64,000 nt of DNA from positions 261,001 through 325,000 of the forward strand of contig JADJXY010000002.1 in the NCBI GenBank assembly GCA_016720065.1, read 5' to 3'. The notes below the pieces were generated by a model. It did not search any database and was not told where the DNA came from. It saw nothing but the letters and a program-made list of their open reading frames with translations. The stretch is from Betaproteobacteria bacterium (GTDB lineage: Bacteria; Pseudomonadota; Gammaproteobacteria; Burkholderiales; Rhodocyclaceae). Shown piece after piece: positions 39,861-51,260 of the stretch; position 1 is the stretch's first letter; the number at the start of each line of letters is the position of its first letter. A program made the position numbers and the translations under genes.

Positions 39861-40645
39861 GGATCGCCCTGGGGCTCGAATATTGTGGAACCGACTTCCA
39901 CGGCTGGCAGAGCCAAAAGGAGGGCAGTACCGTCCAGGACGCTCTGGAGGGCGCGCTGGCCTGCATCGCCGATGGGCCGGTAGCGACGCTGTGCGCCGGT
40001 CGCACCGACACCGGGGTCCATGCCACGCAGCAGGTGGTTCATTTCGACACCGCTGCCGAGCGGCCGCTCAGCGCCTGGGTGAGGGGCGTCAACACGCACC
40101 TGCCCGATAGTGTGGCGGTGCGCTGGGCGCAGCCGGTGAGCGAGGATTTCCATGCCCGCTTCAGCGCCCGGGGCCGGCGCTACAGTTATCTTCTGCTCAA
40201 TCGCCCCCAGAGGCCGGGGCTGTGGCGCGGACGTACCGGCTGGTTCCACGGCCCGCTGAGTCTTGAAGCCATGCGGGCCGGCGCTGCCCACCTCCTCGGC
40301 GAGCACGATTTCTCCGCCTTCCGGGCCGCCGAATGCCAGGCCAGGTCACCGGTCAAGACCCTGTGGCGGGCTGAGGTGAGACAGTCGGGGGAGTGGTTCG
40401 TCTTCGATTTCGCCGCCAGCGCCTTCCTTCACCACATGGTGCGCAATCTCGTCGGCAGCCTGGTCCATATCGGAAAAGGCGCCCAGGCACCGGCGTGGAC
40501 GGCCGAGTTGCTGACCCAGCGGGACCGCAAGCTGGCAGCACCGACCTTTTCTCCCGACGGCCTCTATTTTCGTGGGCCTCTCTACGAAGCCCACTGGGGA
40601 CTGCCCGAGTCCGACGACGATTTCCTGCCAGGAGTTTCTCCATGA
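39857..40645 (+). CDS. truA: tRNA pseudouridine38-40 synthase
   Basis: Forms pseudouridine at positions 38-40 of the tRNA anticodon arm. 262 residues starting MRIALGLEYCGTDFHGWQ; catalytic Asp51 in AGRTDTGVHATQQVVHF, with RYSYLLLNRPQRP and FLHHMVRNLVGSLVHIGKG further on. The ATG shares four bases with the previous stop, and the TruA stop likewise overlaps the trpF ATG (ATGA). The truA-trpF link is common in beta- and gammaproteobacteria. Confidence 0.97.
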   Translation: MRIALGLEYCGTDFHGWQSQKEGSTVQDALEGALACIADGPVATLCAGRTDTGVHATQQVVHFDTAAERPLSAWVRGVNTHLPDSVAVRWAQPVSEDFHARFSARGRRYSYLLLNRPQRPGLWRGRTGWFHGPLSLEAMRAGAAHLLGEHDFSAFRAAECQARSPVKTLWRAEVRQSGEWFVFDFAASAFLHHMVRNLVGSLVHIGKGAQAPAWTAELLTQRDRKLAAPTFSPDGLYFRGPLYEAHWGLPESDDDFLPGVSP

Positions 40646-41277
40646 CCCGTTGCGAGCGCACCCGTATCAAGATTTGCGGCCTCACTCGCGAAGAAGACGT
40701 CGATGCCGCCGTCGCGGCGGGCGCCGACGCCATCGGCTTCGTCTTCTATCCGCCCAGCCCGCGCTACGTCACGCCGCAGCGGGCGGCGGAACTGGCACGG
40801 CGCCTGCCGCCCTTCGTCGCTGCTGTGGGGCTCTTCGTGAACGCCGAGCCTTCTGCGCTTGAAGCCACCCTGGACGCCGTGCCCCTGCACGTTCTGCAAT
40901 TCCATGGCGACGAAAGCGAGGCCGATTGCCAGCGCTACCGGCGCCCCTACCTCAAGGCGGCGCGGGTAACTGCCGACCTGGATTTGGTACAATGCGCGGC
41001 CCGTTTCCCGACGGCCCAGGCTCTGCTGCTGGACGCCTTCGTCGAGGGCTATGGGGGTGGGGGCAAAACCTTCGACTGGTCGCTGATACCGGCGCAATTG
41101 CCACTGCCCGTGGTCCTTTCCGGCGGGCTGGAGGCTTCCAACGTGGGCGAGGCGGTAAGGCGGGTACGTCCGGCGGCGGTGGATGTCTCCTCCGGCGTCG
41201 AGGTGGCCAAAGGCATCAAGGACGCGGCCAGGATCAGAGCCTTCATCGCCGCGGTTCGGGCTGCGGAAACGAATTAG
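40642..41277 (+). CDS. trpF: Phosphoribosylanthranilate isomerase
   Basis: Amadori rearrangement in tryptophan synthesis. 211-residue TIM barrel with RIKICGLTREEDVDAAV (catalytic Cys12), ADAIGFVFYPPSPRYV, LQFHGDE, the catalytic Asp in LLLDAFV, and VVLSGGLEASNV for phosphate binding. Stand-alone TrpF, with trpC elsewhere. The start overlaps the truA stop; trpB follows 129 bases later, with a 21-codon frame in the gap. Confidence 0.97.
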   Translation: MTRCERTRIKICGLTREEDVDAAVAAGADAIGFVFYPPSPRYVTPQRAAELARRLPPFVAAVGLFVNAEPSALEATLDAVPLHVLQFHGDESEADCQRYRRPYLKAARVTADLDLVQCAARFPTAQALLLDAFVEGYGGGGKTFDWSLIPAQLPLPVVLSGGLEASNVGEAVRRVRPAAVDVSSGVEVAKGIKDAARIRAFIAAVRAAETN

Positions 41278-41406
41278 GACTCAAGTCATGCGTAAACAAC
41301 CGGGTGGCCTCACCCGCATCTTCTGGCGGCGCCATTCGGCCAAGCACACCTGAAACGGCAAGACTCTGCAGGCCCGCAGTTTCTTGACCCTTTCCGGAGA
41401 TTTCCC

Positions 41407-42611
<1,205 letters not shown>

Positions 42612-42612
<1 letters not shown>

Positions 42613-43418
42613 TGTCGCGCATCCAGCCCACTTTCCAGCGCCTCGCGGCGCAAGGCCGCAAGGCCCTCATTCCCTTCATCACCGCCGGTGATCCCGACGC
42701 CGCCCTGACGCTGCCCCTCATGCACGCCCTGGTGGAAGCCGGCGCCGACGTCATCGAACTGGGCGTTCCCTTCTCCGATCCCATGGCCGACGGCCCCACC
42801 ATCCAGCGGGCTTCCGAGCGCGCCCTGGCCAGGGGCATGACCCTGAAGAAGGTGCTGGAACTGGTGGTGGCCTTCCGTGCCACCGACAGCGCCACGCCCG
42901 TCGTTCTCATGGGCTACGCCAACCCCATCGAGGCCCTGGGCCTGGAGAAATTTGCCGAGGCCGCTGCCGCGGCGGGCGTCGATGGCGTGCTGGTGGTGGA
43001 TTACCCGCCCGAGGAAGCCACGGCCTTCGGTGCCGCCATGAAGTCCCGGGGCATGGATCCCATCTTCCTCCTGGCGCCCACCTCCACCGACGCCCGCATC
43101 GCCCAGGCGGGCGAGGTGGCCAGCGGCTACGTCTATTACGTGTCCCTGGCCGGGGTGACCGGCGCCGGGCACCTCAACATCGATGCCGTCGCCCAGCGCA
43201 TCCCCCAGATTCGCGAAAAGACCGGCCTGCCGGTAGGCGTCGGCTTCGGCATCCGCGATGCCGCCTCGGCCGGACGCATCGCCGCCTTCGCCGACGCCGT
43301 CGTGGTCGGCAGCCGCATCATCGAGGAAATCGAACAATCCACCCCGGAAACCGCCTGTGCCCGCGTCAAGGCGCTGGTGGCGGATATCCGCCGCGGTGTC
43401 GACGGAGCCCAAACATGA
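42612..43418 (+). CDS. trpA: Tryptophan synthase, alpha chain
   Basis: Cleaves indole-3-glycerol phosphate to indole, which is channelled to TrpB. 268 residues; catalytic Glu49 and Asp60 in VIELGVPFSDPMADGP, YYVSLAGVTGAG, and the phosphate site VGVGFGIRDAASAG. Overlaps trpB by one base and accD by four (ATGA), so the three are translationally coupled. Confidence 0.98.
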
Positions 43419-44284
43419 GCTGGCTGAACAAACTTCTTCCCCCCAAGATCAAGCACGAACAAGGGACCCAGCGGCGCAGCAATCTGCCCGAAGGGCTGTG
43501 GAGCAAGTGCCCCTCCTGTGAGGCGGTGCTCTACGCCACCGATCTGGAAAGCAATCTGCACGTCTGCCCCAAGTGCGGCCACCACAATCGTCTCAGCGCC
43601 CGCCAGCGCCTGGACATGCTCCTCGACGGCGAGGAGCGCTACGAAATCGGCGCCGAAGTGTTGCCGGTGGATAGCCTCAAGTTCAAGGACAGCAAGCGTT
43701 ATCCCGCCCGCCTCAAGGAGGCTGCCGAAGCCAGCGAGGAATCCGATTCCCTGGTCGTCCAGCAGGGCAGCATCAAGGGCATCCGTGCCGTCGTGGCGGC
43801 CTTCGAATTCGATTTCATGGGGGGGTCCATGGGGTCGGTGCTCGGAGAGCGCTTCGTCCAGGGCGTGCAGATCGCTGCGGAGGGCGGCATGCCCTTCCTT
43901 TGCGTGACGGCGTCCGGCGGCGCCCGCATGCAGGAAGGGCTTTTCTCCCTCATGCAGATGGCCAAGACCACGGCAGCCCTCACCCGGCTGTCGGAAAAAG
44001 GGCTGCCCTTCATCTCCGTCCTCACCGACCCCACCATGGGCGGCGTTTCCGCCTCCTTCGCCTTCGTCGGCGACGTGGTCCTGGCTGAACCCAACGCCCT
44101 CATCGGCTTCGCCGGTCCGCGGGTCATCGAGCAGACGGTGCGGGAGAAACTGCCGGCAGGCTTCCAGCGGGCCGAATTCCTGCTGGAAAAGGGCGCCGTC
44201 GATGCCGTGATCGACCGGCGCGAGCTGCGCGACCGCATCGCCCAGATACTCGCCCTGCTCCTGAAACAGCCCGCCTCGGCATGA
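43415..44284 (+). CDS. accD: Acetyl-CoA carboxylase carboxyltransferase, beta subunit
   Basis: Partner of AccA. 289 residues. N-terminal zinc ribbon CPSC...CPKC (Cys32, 35, 51, 54), typical of bacterial AccD, then the crotonase fold with GGSMGSVLGERFVQGV, VTASGGARMQEGLFSLMQMA and LTDPTMGGVSASFAF. The start overlaps trpA. Placement with trp and folC genes is the usual proteobacterial order (trpA-accD-folC). Confidence 0.98.
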   Translation: MSWLNKLLPPKIKHEQGTQRRSNLPEGLWSKCPSCEAVLYATDLESNLHVCPKCGHHNRLSARQRLDMLLDGEERYEIGAEVLPVDSLKFKDSKRYPARLKEAAEASEESDSLVVQQGSIKGIRAVVAAFEFDFMGGSMGSVLGERFVQGVQIAAEGGMPFLCVTASGGARMQEGLFSLMQMAKTTAALTRLSEKGLPFISVLTDPTMGGVSASFAFVGDVVLAEPNALIGFAGPRVIEQTVREKLPAGFQRAEFLLEKGAVDAVIDRRELRDRIAQILALLLKQPASA

Positions 44285-44410
44285 CGGGCACGGGACGGGG
44301 ACACAGCGCATGTTGAGGCGTACGGGCATGCTCCTTTTTCCCGCCCGCACCCTGCCTTCCGCCCTGGGGGCAGCGGCAGCCCACCGGGACGCAAGGCGTC
44401 CTCCCCGCTG

Positions 44411-45724
44411 ATGCTCCTCACAGACTGGCTGGCCCATATCGAGGGCCTGCATCCCCGGGGCCAGGCCGGAATCGAGCTTGGCCTCGACCGCATCCGCCGC
44501 GTGAAGGACGCGCTCGGTCAGACGCAGCGCTGCCCGGTGATCGTCGTGGGCGGCACCAATGGCAAGGGTTCCACCTGCGCCTACCTGGAAAACATCCTCC
44601 TGCGCGGCGGCTACCGGGTGGGCTGCTATACCTCGCCCCATCTGCTGGCCTACAACGAGCGGGTGCGTCTTGCTGGCCGGCCCGTTGCCGACGACACCCT
44701 GTGCGAGGCCTTCGCCAAGGTCGAGGCCGCCCGGCGTGACAGTGGCGTCGCCCTCACCTATTTCGAATTCGGTACCCTGGCGGCCTGGGAGGTCTTCGCC
44801 GCGGCCGAAGTCGATGCGGCGATCCTCGAAGTCGGCCTGGGCGGGCGTCTCGACGCAGTCAATGTCTATGACGCCGACGCCGCCATCGTCACCGCCATCG
44901 ACCTCGACCACACCGACTGGCTGGGGTCCGACCGGGAGGCCATCGGCTTCGAGAAGGCGGGCATCTACCGTCCGGGGCGCCCCGCCTTCTGTGCCGATCC
45001 CCGGCCGCCCCGCTCCCTCCTCGACCATGGCGCCAGCATCGGCGCCGACCTGCGCCTCATCGGTCGCGACTTCGGCTTCGAGCGGGACCTGGCCCTGGCC
45101 CAGGGGGGGGAGAGCCGTCTGCAATGGCGCTGGTGGTGTCGCTCCGGCGACAGGCTGCTCAAGCGCGCCCTGGCCTATCCGGGCCTGCGCGGACCGACTC
45201 AGCTCTACAACGCCGGCGTGGCCCTGGCCGCCCTGGAGGCCCTGGCCGACCGCCTGCCGGTCACCATGCAGGCCATCCGGCCGGGGCTCATGGAGACCGA
45301 GTTGCCGGGACGCTTCCAGGTAGTGCCAGGCAAACCGGCCATCGTGCTGGACGTGGGCCACAATCCCCAGGCGGTACGTGTCCTGGCCGACAACCTGGGC
45401 AGCATGGGCTTCTTCGATCGCAACCATGCGGTGGTCGGCATGCTGGCCGACAAGGACATTGCCGGGGCCCTGGCGCCCCTGCGCGGCAAGGTGGACGCCT
45501 GGTATGCCGCCAGTCTTGACGGTCCCCGGGGCACTCCGGCCGAGCATCTGGCTGAAATCATCGCCCGGGAGGGGCTGGGCGGGAAGGTCTCCTGCCACGC
45601 CTCGCCGGCCGAGGCCTTCGAGGCGGCCCGGGGAAGGGCGGGGGAAAGTGATAGAATCCTGGCCTTTGGATCGTTCTATACGGTGGCCGGTGCCCTGCAA
45701 GCCATGCGGAACCGGAGCGAGTAG
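44411..45724 (+). CDS. folC: Bifunctional folylpolyglutamate/dihydrofolate synthase
   Basis: Adds glutamate to dihydropteroate and to folates. 437 residues of the Mur-ligase fold: P-loop VVGGTNGKGSTCAYLE (47-54 core), GCYTSPHLLAYNERVR, LEVGLGGRLDAVNVYDADAA, ITAIDLDHTDWLG-type omega loop (here TAIDLDHTDWLG), and VLDVGHNPQAVRVLA in the C-terminal domain. The 126 bases after accD contain no gene I trust. The stop codon TAG is the first part of an inverted-repeat element (45722-45885) that separates it from dedD. Confidence 0.96.
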   Translation: MLLTDWLAHIEGLHPRGQAGIELGLDRIRRVKDALGQTQRCPVIVVGGTNGKGSTCAYLENILLRGGYRVGCYTSPHLLAYNERVRLAGRPVADDTLCEAFAKVEAARRDSGVALTYFEFGTLAAWEVFAAAEVDAAILEVGLGGRLDAVNVYDADAAIVTAIDLDHTDWLGSDREAIGFEKAGIYRPGRPAFCADPRPPRSLLDHGASIGADLRLIGRDFGFERDLALAQGGESRLQWRWWCRSGDRLLKRALAYPGLRGPTQLYNAGVALAALEALADRLPVTMQAIRPGLMETELPGRFQVVPGKPAIVLDVGHNPQAVRVLADNLGSMGFFDRNHAVVGMLADKDIAGALAPLRGKVDAWYAASLDGPRGTPAEHLAEIIAREGLGGKVSCHASPAEAFEAARGRAGESDRILAFGSFYTVAGALQAMRNRSE

Positions 45725-45885
45725 TCAGTCAGATAGGTTCAGCTATGTTCGGCCCGCCCCGCATCCCCGCTCGCTTTGTCGCTCATCCTCGCCATAGCTG
45801 CGGCTATGGCTGCGATTCGCTTCGCGCGACCGGGGCGCGGCTGCGCGCCTCGACATCGACGCAAACCTGTCTGACCGACGACTAG
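45722..45885. repeat. Inverted-repeat element with central hairpin (REP/MITE-like)
   Basis: About 164 bases bounded by imperfect inverted arms: TAGTCAGTCAGATAGGTT (45722-45739) against the complement of AACCTGTCTGACCGACGACTA (45865-45885). In the centre is a perfect 8-bp hairpin, GCCATAGC TGCG GCTATGGC (45791-45810). The stretch has no coding frame I can support and shows a base composition (CG- and TCG-rich) unlike the flanking genes. It looks like a non-autonomous repeat inserted at the folC stop codon. No target-site duplication can be assigned. Confidence 0.55.
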
Positions 45886-45888
45886 CCC

Positions 45889-46602
45889 ATGCAAGAAGCA
45901 GACCCCCAACTCCCCCTGAAGAAGCGGGCCCGCCGTCGCCTGGTTGGTGCCATTGCCTTCGTTACCCTGCTGGCGGTGTTTCTTCCCATGCTGATGGACC
46001 ACGAACCACGCCAGCCCAGCCAGGACGTGGAAATCCGCATTCCTGGCCAGGACGAGAAGCCCTTCGCGCCCAAGTTCGCCGGCCCCGCCGACAAGGCCGC
46101 CCCGCCGGCAGCCGCACCGGTGGCGCGGCCGGCGGAAGCCCCCAAGGGGGTGGAAGTCGCCAAGCCCGTCGCTGTGCCGCCGGTGGAAAAGCCGGTGCCG
46201 GTGGCTGAGAAGCCGGCCGCGAAGCCCACCGAGAAGCCGGCCGAGAAACCCGTGGAAAAGCCGGCCGAGAAAGCGGGCGACAAGCCTTCAGGCAAACCCG
46301 CCGTAGCGGAAGCGCAAAGGGCGGCGGCCATCCTGGACGGCAAGCCCGTGGCTGCGGCGCCCGTGGCGGGGGGCGAGCAGGTGATTCTCATCGGCGCCTT
46401 CGCCAACGAAGGCAACGTCAAACAGATCAAGGCCAAGCTGGGCGAACTGGGCATCCGCGTCTATACCGAACCCCTGGATTCCCCCCAGGGCAAGAAGACC
46501 CGGGTGCGGGCCGGTCCCTTCCCGAACCGCGAGGCGGCGGAGAAGGCCCTGGAGAAAATGAAGCGCATCGGTGTTTCGGGAGTGGTGGCGGCCAAGCCAT
46601 GA
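45889..46602 (+). CDS. dedD: SPOR-domain cell-division protein, DedD-like
   Basis: 237 residues: basic N-terminus, one membrane helix (about 18-36, RLVGAIAFVTLLAVFLPMLM), a Pro/Lys/Ala-rich periplasmic linker with repeats of the type EKPAEKP, and a C-terminal SPOR domain (about 162-236, VILIGAFANEGNVKQIKAKL, KTRVRAGPFPNREAAEKA). SPOR domains bind denuded peptidoglycan at the septum. Neighbours folC, cvpA and purF are the usual ones for dedD. The stop overlaps cvpA (ATGA). Confidence 0.9.
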   Translation: MQEADPQLPLKKRARRRLVGAIAFVTLLAVFLPMLMDHEPRQPSQDVEIRIPGQDEKPFAPKFAGPADKAAPPAAAPVARPAEAPKGVEVAKPVAVPPVEKPVPVAEKPAAKPTEKPAEKPVEKPAEKAGDKPSGKPAVAEAQRAAAILDGKPVAAAPVAGGEQVILIGAFANEGNVKQIKAKLGELGIRVYTEPLDSPQGKKTRVRAGPFPNREAAEKALEKMKRIGVSGVVAAKP

Positions 46603-47090
46603 CGCTGTTCGACTGGGTGGTCGTCGCGGTGGTCGCGGCGTCCCTGTTGCTGGGTTTATGGCGGGGTGTCGTGGGTGAGTTGATCGCCCTGGTGGCCTGG
46701 GTGCTCGCCCTCTACGCCGCCCTGGAATTCGGTGCGCCGGTGGGCCAGAGTATGGGGACGGTAATCGGCGACCCGACGCTGCGCGTCCTGGCAGGCTACG
46801 CGGCGGTCTTCGTCGGTGTATTGGTGGTCATGGCGCTGCTGCGTCTGGCGGTGCAGGGACTGGTCAAGACCCTGGGGCTGGGACTTTCCGACCGCCTGCT
46901 GGGCATGGTTTTCGGCGTCCTGCGCGGTGTGCTCGTCGTTCTGCTGGGGGTGGCGGTGGCCGGCATGACCCCGGCGCCGCGGCAGTCGTGGTGGCGCCAG
47001 GCGACCCTGGCGCCAGCGCTGGAAACGGCAGTCCTGGCCCTGAAGTCCTGGTTGCCGGCCGATGTGGCAAAAAGAATTCGATTTACCTAG
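46599..47090 (+). CDS. cvpA: CvpA family membrane protein
   Basis: 163 residues with about four membrane helices, beginning MTLFDWVVVAVVAASLLLGL with the family RG motif (WRGVVGEL), then VLAGYAAVFVGVLVVMALLR and LLGMVFGVLRGVLVVLLGVA. CvpA is needed for colicin V production in E. coli and for envelope stress tolerance. It sits 10 bases upstream of purF, its normal position. Confidence 0.94.
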   Translation: MTLFDWVVVAVVAASLLLGLWRGVVGELIALVAWVLALYAALEFGAPVGQSMGTVIGDPTLRVLAGYAAVFVGVLVVMALLRLAVQGLVKTLGLGLSDRLLGMVFGVLRGVLVVLLGVAVAGMTPAPRQSWWRQATLAPALETAVLALKSWLPADVAKRIRFT

Positions 47091-47100
47091 GTAGAAGACT

Positions 47101-48642
47101 ATGTGCGGGATACTCGGAGTCATGGCAACAACGCCGGTCAATCAGCTCCTCTACGACGGGCTGATGGTGCTGCAGCATCGCGGGCAGGACGCGGCGGGCA
47201 TCGCCACGGCGGAGGGCAACACCTTCCACCTGCACAAGGGGCCGGGGCTGGTGCGCGACGTCTTCCGGACCCGCAACATGCGGGCGCTGCCCGGCAATTG
47301 GGGCATCGGCCACGTGCGCTACCCCACGGCGGGTTCCGCCTACAACTTCGCCGAGGCCCAGCCCTTCTACGTCAATTCGCCCTTCGGCATCGTGCTGGGG
47401 CACAACGGCAACCTGACCAACGCCGACCAGTTGAAGGAAGAGATGTTCCGTCTCGACCGCCGCCACATCAACACCAATTCCGATTCCGAGGTGCTGTTGA
47501 ACGTCCTGGCCCACGAGCTGCAGGCTGCCGCCCACGGCTACGAACTGGACGTGGAAAGCATCTTCCAGGCGGTGGCCGGCGTCCATCGCCGCTGCCGCGG
47601 CGCCTACGCCGTGGTGGTCCTCATCGCCGGTTACGGCCTGCTGGCCTTCCGCGACCCCTACGGCATCCGGCCCCTGGTCTATGGCAAGAACGAGACCGAG
47701 GCCGGCACCGAATACCTGATCTCCTCCGAGTCCGTGGCCCTCGATACCCTGGGCTTTGAGATCGTGCGCGACATCGAACCTGGCGAGGCGGTGTTCATCG
47801 ACCTCGACCACAGGCTGCAGAGCCGCCAGTGCGCCCAGCAGCCCACCTACTCGCCCTGCATCTTCGAGTACGTCTACCTGGCGCGGCCCGACTCGGTCAT
47901 CGACGGTGTTTCGGTGTACGAGTCCCGCCTCAAGATGGGCGAATTCCTGGCCGAGAAGGTCAGGCGGACCATTGCGGTGGACGAGATCGACGTGGTCATC
48001 CCCATTCCCGATTCCAGCCGGCCGGCGGCCATGCAGCTCGCCCAGGCCCTGGGCATCCCCTACCGCGAAGGCTTCGTCAAGAACCGCTACGTGGGGCGTA
48101 CCTTCATCATGCCCGGCCAGGCCATGCGCCGTAAGTCGGTGCGCCAGAAGCTCAATACCTGCGGCCAGGAGTTCAAGGGCAAGAAAGTGCTGCTGGTCGA
48201 TGACTCCATCGTGCGCGGCACCACCAGCCGGGAAATCGTTGACATGGCCCGGGCGGCCGGTGCCCTGAAGGTTTACTTCGCCTCGGCGGCGCCGCCGGTG
48301 CGCTTTCCCAATGTCTACGGCATCGACATGCCGACCCGGGCCGAGCTCATCGCCACCGGCCGTACCGACGCCGGCATCGCGGCCGAAATCGGCGCCGACG
48401 CCCTCGTTTATCAGGACATCGAAGCCCTCAAGCAGTCGGTGACCGCCCTCAACCGGGACCTCACCGTCTTCGACGCCTCCTGCTTCGACGGCTGCTACAT
48501 CACCGGCGACGTGGACGAGTATTACCTCGACGCCGTGGAAGGCCTGCGCGGCGGCGGCAAGGGGGCAAAGAGCGACGACGATGGCGACGGCAAGGCCTCG
48601 CAGCAACTCGTCCTGCAACTGGCTTCCGGAGGGCAGGACTGA
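47101..48642 (+). CDS. purF: Amidophosphoribosyltransferase
   Basis: First committed step of purine synthesis: PRPP plus glutamine to phosphoribosylamine. 513 residues. Cys2 (MCGILGVMA) becomes the N-terminal nucleophile after Met removal; the glutaminase half has GNWGIGHVRYPTAGSA and LGHNGNLTNA, the PRTase half VVIPIPDSSRPAAMQLAQAL and the PRPP loop LLVDDSIVRGTTSREIV. The C-terminal SCFDGCYITGDVDEYYL is typical. The stop overlaps metZ (TGATG). Confidence 0.98.
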   Translation: MCGILGVMATTPVNQLLYDGLMVLQHRGQDAAGIATAEGNTFHLHKGPGLVRDVFRTRNMRALPGNWGIGHVRYPTAGSAYNFAEAQPFYVNSPFGIVLGHNGNLTNADQLKEEMFRLDRRHINTNSDSEVLLNVLAHELQAAAHGYELDVESIFQAVAGVHRRCRGAYAVVVLIAGYGLLAFRDPYGIRPLVYGKNETEAGTEYLISSESVALDTLGFEIVRDIEPGEAVFIDLDHRLQSRQCAQQPTYSPCIFEYVYLARPDSVIDGVSVYESRLKMGEFLAEKVRRTIAVDEIDVVIPIPDSSRPAAMQLAQALGIPYREGFVKNRYVGRTFIMPGQAMRRKSVRQKLNTCGQEFKGKKVLLVDDSIVRGTTSREIVDMARAAGALKVYFASAAPPVRFPNVYGIDMPTRAELIATGRTDAGIAAEIGADALVYQDIEALKQSVTALNRDLTVFDASCFDGCYITGDVDEYYLDAVEGLRGGGKGAKSDDDGDGKASQQLVLQLASGGQD

Positions 48643-49823
48643 TGGCCGACACCCCCCAATACCGCCCGGAAACCCTGGCCGTCCGCGCCGGCCAGGAGCG
48701 CAGCCAGTTCGGCGAGCACGCCGAGGCCCTCTACCTGACCTCCAGCTTCGTCTTCAAGAGCGCCGCCGAAGCCGCCCGCCGCTTTTCCGGCGAGGAACCG
48801 GGCAACGTTTACGCGCGCTTCTCCAACCCCACGGTGACCATGTTCGAGGAGCGCCTCGCGGCCCTCGAAGGTGCCGAAGACTGTGTCGCCTTTTCGAGCG
48901 GCATGGCCGCCATCATGGCCACGGTCATGGCCCACCTCAAGGCTGGGGATCACATCGTCGCCTCCAGCGGCCTGTTCGGGGCCACGGTGCAGCTCTTCAG
49001 CGCCATCCTGTCGCGGGCCGGCATCACCACCAGCTTCGTGCCCCAGACCGACCCCGCCGCCTGGGAGGCCGCCATCCGCCCGGAGACGCGGCTCTTCTTC
49101 CTGGAAACGCCGTCCAATCCGCTCACCGAGATCGCCGACATCCGCCTGCTGGCGGAGATCGCGCACCGCAAGAACATCCTGGTGGCGGTGGATAACTGCT
49201 TCTGCACGCCCATCCTGCAGCAGCCCCTGCAACTGGGTGCCGACCTGGTGATCCACTCTGCCACCAAGTACATCGACGGCCAGGGTCGCGTCCTGGGCGG
49301 CGCCGTGTGCGGTCCCAAGGCCCTGACCGAGGAAGTGTTCAAGTATCTGCGTACCGCCGGACCGACCCTGTCCGCCTTCAACGCCTGGGTGCTGCTGAAG
49401 GGCCTGGAGACCTTGAAATTGCGCGTCGAGGCCCACGCCGCCAACGCGGCGCGCCTGGCGGCCTGGCTGGAAGCCCATCCCAAGGTGGCCCGGGTGTTCT
49501 ACCCCGGCCTCGCCTCCCACCCCCAGCACGAATTGGCCAGACGCCAGCAGCGCACGGGCGGGGGCATCGTCTCCTTCGAGGTCAAGGGCGGCCGGGAAGC
49601 CGCGTGGAAGGTGGTGGATCACTGCCACCTCCTTTCCATCACCGCCAATCTGGGCGACACCAAGACCACCATCACCCATCCCGCCTCCACCACCCACGGC
49701 CGCATCAGCCCTGAAGCCCGGGCCGCCGCGGGCATCGGCGAAGGCCTGCTGCGCATCGCCGTCGGCCTCGAAGCGGTCGAAGACCTGCAGGCCGACCTGG
49801 AGCGCGGTCTCTCACTTCTCTGA
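48642..49823 (+). CDS. metZ: O-succinylhomoserine sulfhydrylase
   Basis: PLP enzyme that makes homocysteine directly from O-succinylhomoserine and sulfide. 393 residues of the Cys/Met metabolism family: YARFSNPTVTMFEERLAALE, CVAFSSGMAAIMATVMAHLK, PLP lysine Lys209 in IHSATKYIDGQGRVLGG, and THGRISPEARAAAGIGEGLL at the end. The gene order purF-metZ and the N-terminal wording favour MetZ over cystathionine gamma-synthase. It overlaps purF by one base. Confidence 0.93.
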   Translation: MADTPQYRPETLAVRAGQERSQFGEHAEALYLTSSFVFKSAAEAARRFSGEEPGNVYARFSNPTVTMFEERLAALEGAEDCVAFSSGMAAIMATVMAHLKAGDHIVASSGLFGATVQLFSAILSRAGITTSFVPQTDPAAWEAAIRPETRLFFLETPSNPLTEIADIRLLAEIAHRKNILVAVDNCFCTPILQQPLQLGADLVIHSATKYIDGQGRVLGGAVCGPKALTEEVFKYLRTAGPTLSAFNAWVLLKGLETLKLRVEAHAANAARLAAWLEAHPKVARVFYPGLASHPQHELARRQQRTGGGIVSFEVKGGREAAWKVVDHCHLLSITANLGDTKTTITHPASTTHGRISPEARAAAGIGEGLLRIAVGLEAVEDLQADLERGLSLL

Positions 49824-49879
49824 GCCTGGGCTTCTGGTTCCACCCAAAAGCCGCGCCGCTCACTTTTCAATCCCCTGAC

Positions 49880-49901
49880 GGGGTGCCCTGCGCGGCACCC
49901 C
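49880..49901 (+). other. Hairpin immediately upstream of the rhlE ribosome-binding site
   Basis: GGGGTGCC (49880-49887) pairs perfectly with GGCACCCC (49894-49901), loop CTGCGC. The Shine-Dalgarno GGAG begins two bases after the stem (49903). A stable structure here could affect ribosome loading on a helicase message. Confidence 0.5.
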
Positions 49902-49911
49902 TGGAGTTTCC

Positions 49912-51189
<1,278 letters not shown>

Positions 51190-51260
51190 GCCTCGCCCGC
51201 CCTGCGAGCCGGGGGAGACGGAAAGACGCTCGGGCCGACCCTCGGCCGGGCGGTGCCGCC

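Noticed and set aside
44310..44411. A 33-codon frame ending TGATG on the folC start
   Set aside because: Composition is Arg/Pro/Ala-rich and not protein-like, and the overlap with folC can arise by chance; no conserved motif. Left out of the annotation.
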